64,000 bases of DNA from Manduca sexta (Eukaryota; Arthropoda; Insecta; Lepidoptera; Sphingidae): assembly GCF_014839805.1 (NCBI RefSeq), contig NC_051142.1, forward strand, positions 16,710,589 to 16,774,588, written 5' to 3'. Both the position numbers and the translations under genes were made by a program. The notes under the pieces were generated by a model, which saw only the letters and a program-made list of their open reading frames with translations, ran no database searches and was not told the origin of the DNA. Shown here piece after piece: positions 13,905 through 27,200 of the stretch (the stretch's first letter is position 1; every line of letters begins with the position of its first letter).

Positions 13905-13983
13905 GAGGCGTAATCCCTCTCAGTAGTAGAGGAGGCCCGTGCCCAACAGTGGGACAGTATATAAAACATGGCTAATATTATTC
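13905..13983 (+). repeat. SINE 3' fragment
   Basis: It matches only the last 80 bases or so of the SINE at 7425-7740 (cagtagtagaggaggcccgt, gggacagtatata). The tRNA-like head is absent. Confidence 0.65.
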
Positions 13984-14390
13984 AGATGAATAAATACAAA
14001 TTGTGTCCTATGTTATCATGAAAAAAAACCTTTGTTGTATTTTATTTTTCAGTATACATAATTTACTCAAATTGAGTGTAAACAAGGAAAACAAACAAAT
14101 ATCCCCCCATATAATAAAAAGACAATAATTTTAAGTCGTATTTTCCTCTAAGGCCGAGCGCGTTGGGATGTGTTTAAATAAGAAATTCAATATTTTACAC
14201 TCGTTTAAATCGTGATTCCCAAGAATTTTAAAAAAATAAAAATAATTACAGTGCTCTAAATATAAATAAAATTATGACTACGGTAATAACAACCATTGTT
14301 CGTGGTTAATTCGTAGGTATGTAAAGTGCGACAGGACTAATATTGGAACAATACGCAAATTATAACTATTTGAATCCTGTGGTAATTACA

Positions 14391-17300
14391 ATGCCTGACA
14401 AATTTATTATTTTATCTTTTGTCATTTACTGTGCAATAAGTTTGTTTAATGTTTCCGGTAAGTTTATTTTCGTTGTAGTTTATATTATAAGTAATTGTAG
14501 CGATAAATAATATATTTTATTTAAATGTAGCACTCGATTTAAATCAAAGAATACTTACCATCTTCATTATAATATGTAGAGACCGGAATATATGCCTTTG
14601 CATATTTTGGCCTTTTTTGTCGCTTTTTGCATTATACTTTCGCCATATTAGGCGTATTTTATTTTATGTGAGGAGATCTTACGATAAATGAAATATTACG
14701 GTACATTGATGTCTTGATGACTCACCTTATTAAGCTAAAAAATAGCCCAGGATTTGAAATTGTGCGCAAATAAAATATAATCTTATTATTGAGGCGAGTG
14801 AAGTTTTGCCGCAGACAATAAGTGTCAGCTTAAATACCAAAATTTATGAAAAATAGACAATCCTATCACTGAATCAGAGATCAAATCCGAGATCTTAGTG
14901 TGTGCGAATATTTTATTATTATATGTTCGAACGTATAAATATGTTGGTTTTAAGTAAAAAAGCGTAATAATTAATCACTTTTAATTCAATTTGCATATTT
15001 TAACGTTTTTCACACATATTTTCAAGATATTCCATGCTTATATCTTTTTGCCTATTCCGGACTTTTTGAGTTGCACATAATGCGTTCTCTAGTAATAAGT
15101 AATATACTTGCTCCTGAACTTATGTTTGGCGAAGCATGCAAATACAAGTTGATGCAGCTACATGGGAGCTGCTTCGCATATCATTAGTATTCTGTTTTAA
15201 GCAGGCTGTAGCGACGTGATTTAAGCGCTACGACAGCTACCTGTCGTAGCGCTTAAATCACGGTAGGTATTAAGAATATCCGAAAAATTATTAAAGATGC
15301 TGTGTACGTAATTTAAATTATTTTTTAAACTGAATGACGAGACGTGCGAGGGATGCGGCTACCTATGAACAATAGTGATACTATGACATATTTAGAATTA
15401 CAAATCACTGCTAAGTACGGCACTCCACGCTCATCGTCCTTTAACTTTAGAAGCTTCATAATATGATAACATAAACATCATAAACCTGAAACAACACCTA
15501 CCTACTCACATGGAACCTCGCATTCGCGGGATCATTTTGCGGAATACAAAATAAAAGTTACTTATTTTTTGCAGGAGATTCGAGTGCACATATTGTAGTG
15601 CACGTCAACAATGACCTCATTAGCGATGGAGGTAAGTCTGTAGGGATTGCAATATATGTATATACAGGTGTGTTAAAATATAACGCTTAAACGCGTTATG
15701 AAGTTTTTTACGACTAAATAAAAGTATGGTAAACAAAATTTGAGCATAATGTAATGTATTTAATTTGACTTAAAGTTTAGTCCAAGTCTAAGAGATTTCA
15801 TTATTCCTAATTTTAATACAGACATCGCATTATGCTGGCATTTATATATACCTAATCCCAAACAAAGCGTTGGTTTATTAACACAATAATTGGGTATTCG
15901 TATATCATGTTTAAAGAAAATTTTAAAATCATAAATTTATTTTTATTTATCTTTCGCAATTCATGTCGTGAAAAACTTACACTAACCTGGCAAGTTAAAC
16001 AAAAATTCACAATTCTGTGATGCTGAGATGACTATTATCTAACTATAAAAATATATTTTGTACTGTTTGATATGTTTTTTGTTCTCGGGTAAATCAGCAA
16101 AAAATGTGAATTATAAAGTAGGCGATATTATAAATTTTTCCTGTTCTGGGCCTGATATGAATGATTTTAAACATTATGGTGTGGTGTACGAGAAAGGTGA
16201 GTAATTTTTTTTAACTATCAAAAAAATTATATTATTATTAATTATATAAGTAATAAGTATAGACTATTATTTATGATCATAGGATAGGGTCAGAGGAATA
16301 GGGAGTGTGCATGACGAAAGGTTTTACCCTCTTAATACTGGGCATTGTCTAATATTTAATTTATTGTTGTAAGTATATCCGAAGACAATATAATTACTTA
16401 CTACGTTAGATATATAAGTAATGTTTGATTTTCTGTGGCGGTTTTATTTATATAAAATAAAAATCGGTTTTTCATATCTCAGGGTGTACATTACTTAGGC
16501 GCGGGCCACACAGAACATACGTAGGGCGCAGACAGGGCAAGGACGAGGCCACAATTTCTTAAAACGTAGATCTGAAGAAGACAATTTACTTACTATTTCA
16601 GATGGAACTAGGTTCAAGATACCTAAAGACGGGGGTTATGAAATCAACACATTTATCTACTCCATAGAAACATATGATTTTGACGATAAATCTATAGTAC
16701 AATGTGAAGTGGAAATATGGAATGAGATGATAAAAGAATATGAGCTTATCGGCCGCAGTACGTCAGTGACACTTGTTATGCTTTCAGGTGAGTTTCTCTT
16801 CCTTACCTGTTAGGTAAGCTTATATACAAAATTAAAGGAAACCATATCATTCTTTTCAATTTGAATATTCTGTACCTAATAAATAATTTCTACACTATGA
16901 GTATTTGTCCGTGGAGCTTAAATATTTCGGTACCTATTCCTATCTCGGTCCGACCTAGCAATAGCGTTAAACTACTCAGAATTAAGGATATTGCGGATGC
17001 GGATTTATTTAAATTTATGTTCATTATATGATATAGATATACCCACTATCCCACTACAAGGCGCATACGCCATTTACATGAACAACGCTTAGTAGACGAG
17101 AGTGGAGACGCTACATAGTATCGTACAAAGAGGAGACCGAGAATATAAAATAATGTGTAATGTATTTTCTCATTCTCTCGTGCATTTGTTTCTTTATCGT
17201 AAAGCATTTTCGTGTCATCGAGTTTCAAATCAGAACAATCCTAAAGAAGTTTCACTTCTGTTTTTTTTTGCAATTGACAATTATGAAGGATTTTAAACTA

Positions 17301-20300
17301 TTCACACCTGATATTCACACATTCTGAAATGTTTACAGGTACACCATTATCTGTTTTCGTAATATAAAAAGAAATGGGTAAAGAGATCGAAAAGTTAATT
17401 AAGACTATTTCATACAACCAATTTTCCCAAAACGGTGTGGATGTTCCGCGATTAGGTATAGATGCGGATATCCGCAACATCCTGTTTAGAATCACCGCGG
17501 CCAACGTCAGAGACACGGAGGAAAAATACTTTAATAATGTAAATCATTGATTTCAGATAACAGTTTAAACGACACGATACCCGAGGTTCACTACAGCGAA
17601 AGCAATCCAGTAACTCATATTTGCAGCGAACAAGGTTAGGTTAAATCGATTGGAAATATGTTATTTCTACGGTAATTAACGACTGATTGCAATAAACGAA
17701 CTTAATCGTTACATTTGAATTCGGATCAAAGGCAAAACAGTTCATTGAGAATAAAGTTTGTTATTTATCTAAGGTTGTAAAAAAACTTTACAAATGATTT
17801 ATTTTAATTGGTGCATTCTAACAAGATTCTGCATTTAGGAATTGGGGTCGTTTATTAAAATCAGGCGTTTAATTAAATGTAAATATATAAATATTAATTA
17901 TAAGTATTTACTTTATGATACTTATATAATTTGTTTCATAAACTTTACTTAAATTTTACGACTAAATTAATTGTTTCCAGATTCTCTGTTTGTTATGATG
18001 AATGGAACTCAACAATATTATATAAAAAGGAAATTATATTTGGCGCCATCATACACGGGTTCTGTTGTTTTCTGTTCAAAAATTGAACGCAAGGAGGATG
18101 ATACAAACAGGGCAATATCTTACCAAAGAATTATTTATAACCAAAGAAAATATATATATACTGCAAAGGTATTAAGTGAAAGTAAGTTTACTAGATAACA
18201 ATTTATTTAATTTGTAGACAGAGAAAAAGAAATGTAGATGACAAGTTTTCCTATTTTTTTCCTCTTGTATTTCATATAAGTATTTGAAAAGTAAGTTATT
18301 TTTCTGCTATTTGTATATTAAGCCTAAGGTGGTCTATTTTTAAGCGATTAGTTTTTTAGTCTCGGCTGTGACTACCTATATTAATTATTAGATATGCTTT
18401 TCGATGAAGCATCTTTAAGTGGTCGCTCAAGAAGAAAAAATAACGTTGCATTAAGCCGCCCGATGTTCATAATTGCGTAGCTATGGATTTTCTGTAAGGA
18501 GAGTGGTGTGGCAGCTGGTGGGAAAAAAAAGGTAACTGAATTCAACGAAAAGCTTGTACCGCACGAGACCGCTCAGTGTATAGTGGACGCAGGCCAACCT
18601 CGCCACACCGCTCCCCTCTCCTAGCTACGCCTGTACCGATGGTAGGTATGTAATATCGCTGAAAATCATCCGCCTCAACCGGGGAATTTGCTCGGGTCAA
18701 GCTAACCATTAATTTCAGTGCAGTTAATAGTGTATACTGTAGTTAATATAATAAATCCGCGAGAGTTGATAGTGCCCAAGAGATGGCCATGCCAAAAAAC
18801 AGTTCACTCACTAGATGGTATTATGTAATCGTTAGTTTACGACGTGCAGTGGCCAGGAACGATATTTTTCTTAAACTCCATCGAAAAAAGTAAAGGAAAT
18901 ATATCAATATTTATTTACACCGTATGTTATTGTACACCAATGTAATTCAAAAACAGCGAGACTGATTCTCAAAATTTTCTGTTATCTGGCCTTAAATATA
19001 AATTTATCGGCGATAATTATTATTTGTGTTGACTTCCAAAAACGATGGTTAACTTACCACTACACAACTAACTAAACCCACAGACTTGCGTATATATGTA
19101 TTATTCCGAATAATAAGTAAAACACCAGAACATACTGTCTAGTGTCTAGTCTCTAGTGCGTCGGTTTTGTACTGCGTGTACCTAATAACACCCGCTGTGC
19201 CAAAAAACTGGCACACCGGTACGAGCTATTGCTTTCTTCATAATATGAATGAAGGTCACATTCCGTCTCTTTAGTACGAGCACGACAGTGACTCCAAGTT
19301 TCACCTGTTGGTAGGTGAAGTGACGTCCAAATCAAATAGCGACTGCCGGTATTTATTTACACATCGACATTGGACTCAATTATGCAAGAATTTTATCCGG
19401 ATGTACACAGATTAAGCCATTACGACCGGATTTACTTGTATACGTGGTCGCTATCCGAGCGGAAACATATATTTCATTTTGTATACGCGATGTAAACATT
19501 GTTTATAGCATGCATGGACGATTCGACGACAGGAGTAGGTACCACTGTCACATAGAAAAAAATAAACTGCTTGGTATAAGGTTTCGGTTCTGCTTCCCCT
19601 CCGCTAGCCATCTGCCATTTTTAAAAGCTGGCAGCACATCAATGATCAAGGCATTGTGGGTACTTATGAATAGAGATTATATAACATCAGACGACCCACT
19701 TTTTCGTTTGCTTATATGTAACAAAGATATTTCATTTGTTTATAGCTTCCTCTCTACAAGGTAGTATTTCGACAACACAAATTGGTATGGTTGTGGGAGC
19801 GATCATTATAGTCTGTATCGTACTGCTTGGGGGTTTTGTACTGCACAGGAACAAGAGGGACAGACCTAATGTCACTCCATCGCCTCACCAAGACACTAAC
19901 AATGACGTGAGTTTTACATATTATTATATAATCATTTTAGGTTTTATGTTGCCCTCACGCATGGGCGCCGTTAGAGGAATGCAAGGAGTTGCACGTGCAC
20001 TATCGATCAGAGATTTAGGCGCGGTTACCCCAACATAATCTCTCAGTCGCCGCCTATAAAGACTGGGCGGTAGTAATAAAGTACTTTCTCCGCGTAACCA
20101 AAAAAAAGATGCTCCTCCCTAAAAGTAATCTTGGCGGCGCCCATGCAGTCATGGTAATGTATATTGCATTTTCTAGTAAATACATAAGATCTTTAGTATG
20201 CACTATGTAAGTGTAATATAAAAACACGCAATTTCCGAACTTCCTCCCTTTTTGGAGTCGGTTAAAAATATCGAACAACGATATGTAGGTACGTGTCGTG

Positions 20301-20665
20301 GGTTGCCGACTCCTATTTCCTATTATGAATAACAATTGTTCACGTTCCCTTAAGGCCAAATATGGAAGGAAGGAAATTATGATACTTTAACTTGCTTTGA
20401 GTGTGTTTGTTGATAGTTTCATTCACAGGTTTCATTCTATTGGTGTTATTAATAAATTATTGTATAAACCAATTTATTTCAGAAATGTTCGACTGAACTT
20501 ATATATGCAGAATTGGCACTATCTCAAACACCTCGTTGTGGCTGTAGCAAATATCCGAGCACAGAGGAGACGCCTTACGCAGAAATTAGCAGTTGTATTG
20601 GAAAAAGAATGCCTCAGGTGATAGAAGAGTCGCCATATGCGGAAATTATTGCAAGAAAGTATTAG
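14391..20665 (+). CDS. Receptor A: Ig-like type I membrane protein with three ITIM/ITSM-like tail tyrosines
   Basis: Seen: eight exons at 14391-14457, 15575-15631, 16098-16196, 16602-16787, 17557-17634, 17981-18181, 19746-19906 and 20483-20665, giving 343 residues. Residues 1-22 are a hydrophobic signal peptide. The first Ig-like domain has C57 (INFSC) and C109 (SIVQCEV), 52 residues apart. A shorter second domain has C159 and C194. NxT sequons include N141 and N170. A helix of about residues 242-262 has no charged residue and is followed by HRNKR. The tail has LIYAEL (Y291), TPYAEI (Y315) and SPYAEI (Y335), fitting the ITIM pattern [ILVS]xYxx[ILV] and the ITSM pattern TxYxx[VI]. Junctions are phase 1 up to the transmembrane exon and phase 0 after it. 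Inferred: a cell-surface receptor that recruits SH2 proteins when phosphorylated. Not recognised as any named insect gene. Paralogues are B and C. Confidence 0.85.
15215..15262. repeat. Perfect 22-bp inverted repeat (hairpin)
   Basis: Two identical arms (first cgtgatttaagcgctacg, then acag) are separated by a 4-base loop, ctac. It lies in intron 1 of receptor A. The arms show no mismatch, so it is recent or under selection. Confidence 0.85.
17374..17550 (+). pseudogene. Small ORF in receptor A intron 4, possible relic Ig exon
   Basis: A 58-codon frame runs from ATG 17374 to TGA 17548-17550, just before the acceptor of exon 5. Its second half (VDVPRLGIDADIRNILFRIT, then AANVRDTEEKYF) resembles in spacing the second half of the first Ig domain in exon 4 of the receptors (DG, KIP, a hydrophobic FIYSI-type strand, then an acidic D). 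It lacks the expected cysteine and is not flanked by splice sites in frame. It may be a dead exon from another paralogue, or chance. Confidence 0.3.
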
Positions 20666-21483
20666 AATAGTGTATCAGATATATCAGACATAAAGCCTTA
20701 GTTTTATTATAATATTAATTAATTATATTATACCTAAATGTCTTACTCTCTCATTTAGTGGTGTAGTTGTTTTTAGGTGTCAATTTAACCCCATACCGAA
20801 TTTCATCAAAATCCGCTCTGACAGACGGCCGAGGCGGGAGACTTAGCTTTGTAGGGAAGCTTTATAATATGTAATGTGACAGCATACCCTTTATTACTAA
20901 GTCACTGGTCATACGTGGGCGTGAATTGCAACAAGTTATTTTGTTAACTGTGTGGCAGTGGACACAAACCATTGACGACAAAGACCATTTTTTAAATACA
21001 GCAGTGATCTAAGCAAAAATCGACCCTCGAGAAACATTTTATGCTCCGAAGATTCTAATCTTTGCAACCTTTTTTAACAGCTTTAACGCATTATCGCTCT
21101 TCCCCCACTTGAGAGATGAGCTACTTTTGTCAGTATCACAGGTCTTACGGCCCAATGTCGACATTCGGGCGTATAGCATCATCCGAGCGAGCATTGGACA
21201 GAGTCCCTAACCACCTTTTTTTTTTCGCGGGGAAAAAATGCGTTGTCGCTACAACCACTTGGAGGGTGAGTGGAATGGTTATGTTGGTTTCACCGGTCTT
21301 TCGGCCCAATGTCGACACTCGGGAGTATAATATCATCCGAGCGAGCTCTAGACCGAGTCCCTAACCCCTGTATACCCTACACCGACATACCAACCAAAAC
21401 TCACGGTGGCCTTCATCAGTGCATTCAGGACGGCCTTAGAGTATCTTGCATCGAGGTAGCTGCGCGGAACTGTCCCTGCGCGA

Positions 21484-23007
21484 TAATAGGGTACCGGACT
21501 CATTTTTGTTCTTTACTATTATCAAATATTTACATAATATAAATTACTAGCTTTTGCCCGCGGCTCCGCCCGCGTTATAAAGTTTTTCAGGCTAAAGTTT
21601 TCCGTTATAAAAGTAGTAGTTTCCCGGGAGCCTATGTTCTTCCCAAGGTCTCAAACTGTCTCCATACCAAATTTCATCTTAATACGTTGGGTAGTTTTTG
21701 AGTTTAACACGTTCAGGCAAACAGATGCAGCGGGGGACTTTGTTTTATAATATATTTTTTAGAACTTTTTAAGTGAAACATTCCCGTCATACATCATTGT
21801 TGCATAACTTTAACCGTTTACGCAGCGCAGGCAACGGAAGCTCTCAAAACTCATAATTTTCCCCGTTTTTGCAACATGTTTCATTACTGCTCCGCTCCTA
21901 TTGGTCATAGCGTGATGATATATAACTTTGAGCACTCCACAAACAAAGGACTATTCAACACAAAAATATTTTTTCAGTTCGAATCGGTAGTTCCTGAGAT
22001 TAGACATTACTGCTCCGTTCCTATTGAATATAGCGTGATGATATATAGCCTATAACACTCCACGAACAAAGGGCTATCCAACGCAAAAAGATTTTTTCAG
22101 TTTGGACCGGTAGTTCCTGAGATTAGCCATTACTGCCCCGCTCCTATTGGGTATAGCGTGATGATATATAGCCTATAGCACTCCACGAACAAAGGGCTAT
22201 CCAACGTAAAAAGATTTTTTCAGTTTGGACCGGTAGTTCCTGAGATTAGCCATTACTGCCCCGCTCCTATTGGGTATAGCGTGATGATATATATATAGCC
22301 TATAGCACTCCACGAACAAAGGGCTATCCAACGTAAAAAGATTTTTTCAGTTTGGACCGGTAATTCCTGAGATTAGCCATTACTGCCCCGCTCCTATTGG
22401 GTATAGCGTGATGATATATAGCCTATAGCACTCCACGAACAAAGGGCTATCCAACGTAAAAAGAATTTTTCAGTTTGGACCGGTAGTTCCTGAGATTAGC
22501 CATTACTGCCCCGCTCCTATTGGGTATAGCGTGATGATATATAGCCTATAGCACTCCACGAACAAAGAGCTATCCAACGTAAAAAGAATTTTTCAGTTTG
22601 GACCGGTAGTTCCTGAGATTAGCGCGTTCAAACAAACAAACAAACAAACAAACTCTTCAGCTTTATATAATAGTATAGATAACACAGAATGAATTGTTAA
22701 AATGCGTTAAAAAATCAACAAGTTATAAGTCTGACTGTCGGTGGAAGGGGTAATTAACAAGAAACAGAAAAGACACGAAATACCCACATGTGACGTCATC
22801 GGGAATTACGACGCGTGCGAAAGAAAGAGATGAAGCGATATCCCCACATCGCGTCCACTTCTGCACATTACAATATTTTAAATATGAATTAATCGCTCAT
22901 TTTTAACCAATTTTTATGTAGTTTTCGCAGGGGTGCTTCTTTTTCGTATTATTAACTATTACATATAGAATAATGTACAAAATCAAGCATAGGCCGGTCC
23001 CTTATTG
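21484..23007. mobile_element. MITE copy (ataggg-accgg family) split by a Helitron
   Basis: The left part, 21484-21546, and right part, 22680-23007, together align along the length of the intact MITE at 9640-10014. The right end is ccggtcccttatt. The interruption is the Helitron at 21547-22679. Confidence 0.8.
21547..22679 (-). mobile_element. Lep1-like non-autonomous Helitron, inverted, six tandem units
   Basis: Read on the minus strand it starts TCTATACTATTATATAAAGC at 22679 and ends CTAG at 21550-21547, with host A before and T after. About six copies of the ~122-bp unit fill 21885-22630. It is the same family as 399-1408 and 34832-35573. Confidence 0.87.
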
Positions 23008-23207
23008 CAAGCCAAGACTGAATAAAACACCAATCAATTTCATATCAACTATATTAACTTCGTAACGTTAACAAAATTATTCTAAAAACTTAACTATGAA
23101 GCCATAGGGACATGTTCGTTAACTTTATATGATGGCTACACTCATAACCTTGGGACAATGGTTGCATCGAGATAGGTGGCTTCGGTTTCAGGTTTCTCGT
23201 ATCTAAC

Positions 23208-23470
23208 TCAGTTACCCATAAACATAATTTGTGGTCCACCATCAGTTACACTCAACGTTAACTCACTTGACTTTAACTGGTATTTTAAACACATTTCATT
23301 ATAAGAATGGCACATTTTAAATAATTCTGCATTATATAAAATTGAGCTAATATGTAAAATGATATCTTTACTGAACGGCGAGATGGGGTGTAACTCTCCA
23401 TATACTAAGGCACAAGTGCCCTTGAACAGCAACACCAGAATTACAATATCATATGATACGCCTTTAATTA
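23208..23470 (-). other. Unassigned open frame
   Basis: A minus-strand frame is open from about 23470 to a TGA at 23208. It starts with a hydrophobic run (VILVLLFKGTCALVYGE) and continues with FKMCHSYNEMCLKYQL. It has no in-frame ATG before the hydrophobic run, but a possible acceptor (ccctag) lies just upstream. It could be a terminal exon or a gene relic. No family was recognised, and no partner exon was found. Confidence 0.2.
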
Positions 23471-24232
23471 AGCTAGGGTTTGATTAGCAAGTTGTCGCAG
23501 ACATATATTGCGCAAGAACTTTGAATGCGTTTTCATTAACGGCAATATGTCAATAATTTCATACACTAGAGAGGTCCTGCAAGTTTTAAAATTTGCAGAA
23601 TTCAGTTTGCGGTGTCTGTACACAGAAAAAATGGATTGCGGAAGACAACTTCTGCAAGTTTCTTGCTAATCTAAACCCTGCTTCACTCAATCATCATTTC
23701 AATTGAATTTGTCGAAAATGTAAACAAACCATATCATGATTTACAAGTGCAATTTATACGAAAAAGAATCCCAACACAATTGTATTTAAGTTGATTTTGA
23801 TGAAAAACACAACCTCCTTGTGAAATAACAAGTTAAAGATTTATTTATACTTTAAACAAGTCCTATGAAAATGGATCATACCAATAAACATTGTAATATA
23901 TAGTCACAGTTTGTCAATTTCTCATTATTCTTTCTTCCTTGTGTCTAGTGTCAGTCAGGTTTGGGAAACTTTGTAAAGGTTGATAAGGCGTGTTCCACAA
24001 TATTCAAGTGAATATTATTCGTCAAAGCTATACAAGTATAAACAAGTCCTAACTCATGGATTCATTGATTCAGCAACGCTTAACAAAACTCTTTTCTGAA
24101 TTAACTTCTAACAAACATTCAAACATCTTTCAGATTTATTATATAAGTAAGATTTGACGAATCGCATTTACTTAGAAGTCGTGAAATAGGCGCATAATTA
24201 TATCCCAAAATCAAATAAAAAATATCAGAATG

Positions 24233-24238
24233 TTTTAT
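24233..24238 (-). terminator. Polyadenylation hexamer of RRP1
   Basis: Minus strand reads CTTAAATAAAACATTC, so AATAAA overlaps the TAA stop. A very short 3' UTR is implied if this is the site used. Confidence 0.5.
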
Positions 24239-27200
24239 TTAAGTTTCAACTTCTTTTTAAAAAAGGGGTTTATTGGGGAGGGGGTAGACGGCTTCAGATT
24301 GGTTTTAGTCGGTTTTTTACTAGGGTTATAGGGGATGTTTGGACTTTGTCTCACACTTTTGTAATAATCCACTGCTCCTTGCATTGAATTATTCTTAAGT
24401 ACAAACTTCACCTTTTTCGGTGTAGTCAATAATTTCCTTTCTGCATCTTTTTTTGTGCTTTTTTGGAAATTTTTCACTTTATTCACTAGTACAATGGGTT
24501 TATCCTTGCCCAACTTTTTGTCAGGACTTTTGTTATTTTCATGTTTATGGACACCATTTACAATGGGCTTTTGTTTTTTGTTTACCTTATGAGTCACTTC
24601 CTTTTCTGTGTTATCTTTGATAACTTTTGGAGATTTTTTTAATTTCTTTTTATTTATACCGTTAACTACATTATTACCACTTTTTTCCTGTACCTTAGTT
24701 TTAATAGTCTCCTTACTGTCTTTCGTATCTGTAATATCTTTTTTTACTTTCGGTTGCACTTTTAACTTTTTACTACTTGTTACACCTACAACACTATCTT
24801 TTCCTTCAGCACCATTTAAAATAACATCCTTTACTTTCTTTCCTACATCTTTCTTGCCTTTTTCTTCAGTTTTTAGCTTTTTATTAGCAGTATTATCAGT
24901 AGAAGGCTCTTTACGTTTTCTTTCTAGAGGTTTCTCCTTTTGTTCAAGATTCTTTTTCTCATTCAATTTAGTTTTCTTAGCTTCCGGCTCTGCTTCTTCA
25001 ACTTGCCAACCACCATTCTGGAAAAGGATTTAAACTGTGATGTAATTATAAATAAAACTAATTTAACATACAAAGGAGAAAGTGCCTTATGGTATGTGGA
25101 TGGCACCATCATGCATTACCCAAAGGCATTTACTACAATATTTAGGGTTACCCGGAATACGAATTAGCTACTAGGGCGAAAAAAATCTAAAAACAATTTC
25201 ACATTTGTTTTAGTTTCTTGTTCCTTTCCGGCCATATTCTGTCTCATTTTCTCCACTTCGTCGGCGATGTTGACTCCGGCGCGGGACATAGCGAGTAACC
25301 GCTTCCGATGCTTCCTACTCAAACCTGCCGACAAACAATTATTATTGTATTAAAAGATCAATCGCTCGAGCGATGATTAATGTCAGACCACATTGAGCAT
25401 CAATAAAACCAAAACGTTCTATTACAAATGGTCGACCATGCGTTCATGATGAGATATTAGATTGAATGAGGGTCCTACAAGACTCTAATCGAAAGGTCTT
25501 TTAACTAATAAAAGTCTATAAACGAGAGTGTCCAAATACGTACTTAACGTATTTTCTCGTGAAAATCTGTAAATGGCCATTTGTTTTGTTTATTTTGTAA
25601 TTTATTAAGATATATGTAAGCTGTTGGTTTTCCAATAAATAACATATTATCGTATCGTAATAATCGTGTATTATGTTGTGTCAACCTATAATAACAATAA
25701 TTATAGGCTGACACAACATAATACACGATTTTGATACTGTAATCTTACCTCTAAGCGCCAGTTCATCGGAGCTGTCCTTGAGTTGTGAATCAAGTGCTAA
25801 TAGCTTGGTGGCGGACTTCTGCGCGGAGATGCGCCGGCCGCTGTTGCGCGACCAGTCACTGCGCGGAATCGCCAGCGGGTACTCCTCTTTGGCCAGCTTC
25901 TCGAATCTGTACAAACAGTGGCTCAGTTTAATAAAAAGAAATCAATACATAGTAAAAAAAACTTAACTATTTGATGTATAATGCCTCTAGGTATACCAAC
26001 CAGGGCAGATTCAATACCTGGCTCATACAATACTGCATAGCAAATATCTTAAACATCTTTAACTGCAAGCAGACTAGTCATAAAATTAAGAGAAGTTGAT
26101 CTTGTATAATTTTTAGTAAAGGAAGCTGCACCAACCCCACTTCGGTATAAGACGGCAGTTGTCGGAACCTACAAACCTCTGCATAAAGATCTTGATCCTT
26201 TTATGCGCTTTCGAAGAAGCGCTGCGCAGTTGTTCGCGCAGTGCAGCGGCGATCTTCTCGGCCGGCACCGGCAGTGGGTTCAACTCCACGTCTACACGAC
26301 CGGCCCGGGGGTCGAGAGGTTTGTTTCTTCTGCAAATCAAATACTGTGATAATAAAAAAAATTGGGATGCTGATTGACTTGAAAGATGGACAAATAATGA
26401 ATATATAAACAGTCACCTACTAAGGTACATTGTCTCGGATATATCATGGGACATAAGTTTGCTAATGTGTTATTTTATTTTTTATATGAATGATGAGATG
26501 AGCAATTTGGTTCGTTGGTTGCTGCAATGTCTTTCAAAAAATAACAAATCATAACACATGCTGATGCTTGGGGAATTCACTCCACTCGCTGCATCTTGAT
26601 GAATGCCAATTCTATTCTTTTTGACAACTTTACTGTAAACTTGACATTATTGAGATGGTGTAGTGCTATTTGCTGGTATTGATGTATGAGTTAGGGTTCA
26701 AAGCACTCACGGGTCTTGTTCTTCATCGGACTCTGTTCCTGAGCCATCGCCATTCTGGACATCTTCCTCCTCATCAGACACCAGCTCCAGAGCCTCTGGA
26801 CCGCCTTCAGGACATCCCATCTGAGAAAAAATAGGTGAGGTGTTAGGTAAATATTAAAGTGTGGAATAATATACAAACATTATAACATAGAAGAATATTT
26901 TTCAAATGATTCTGCCCGCAACTTTATCTAATTCAAAATAGATCTTTATGGTCATTGTAGTTCTTAGTGCCAATGTTACTAGATTAGTATTAACGTCCTT
27001 GTTATGTATTAGCATAGATATGTATACTAATTTCTTTGACACTTTTTAACAAAAAGTACAACTAAAGAGGGTACAAGTAAAATGTCATTGTCAGCAACGA
27101 AACTGAATAAACGTATTTATAGAGACTTTCCCGCCCTCACACCCACCACTACAACTCCTGTAAGCCAGGATCAGCAGTGGCACGCATTTTGTGACACCGA

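Larger units (their letters stand above)
10542..14390 (+). other. Sos 3' UTR and gap before receptor A
   Basis: No coding gene was recognised here. The region is AT rich. AATAAA polyadenylation-type hexamers occur at 11402 and near 11923, so the Sos 3' UTR probably ends somewhere in 11400-12000. Farther on lie a hairpin near 12942-12982 (gtgcattgtca with tgacaatgcac), a MITE (13071-13194), a short Lep1-like Helitron (13426-13594) and a SINE tail (13905-13983). The promoter of receptor A must lie in the last few hundred bases, but no clear core element was identified. Confidence 0.5.
20666..24234. other. Gap between receptor A and RRP1: repeats and AT-rich DNA
   Basis: The two genes converge here. 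21484-23007 is a MITE interrupted by a Helitron. 21110-21370 holds two similar blocks around cggcccaatgtcgacattcg (21150 and 21303), a local duplication. 23020-24230 is AT-rich with one open frame noted separately. No other gene was seen. Confidence 0.55.

Noticed and set aside
19444..19764. 106-codon plus-strand frame before receptor A exon 7
   Set aside because: It runs through intron DNA into the exon 7 acceptor in a non-coding frame; no recognisable domain.
24608..25033. Plus-strand 141-codon frame rich in F, L and S
   Set aside because: It is the antisense of the lysine-rich last exon of RRP1.
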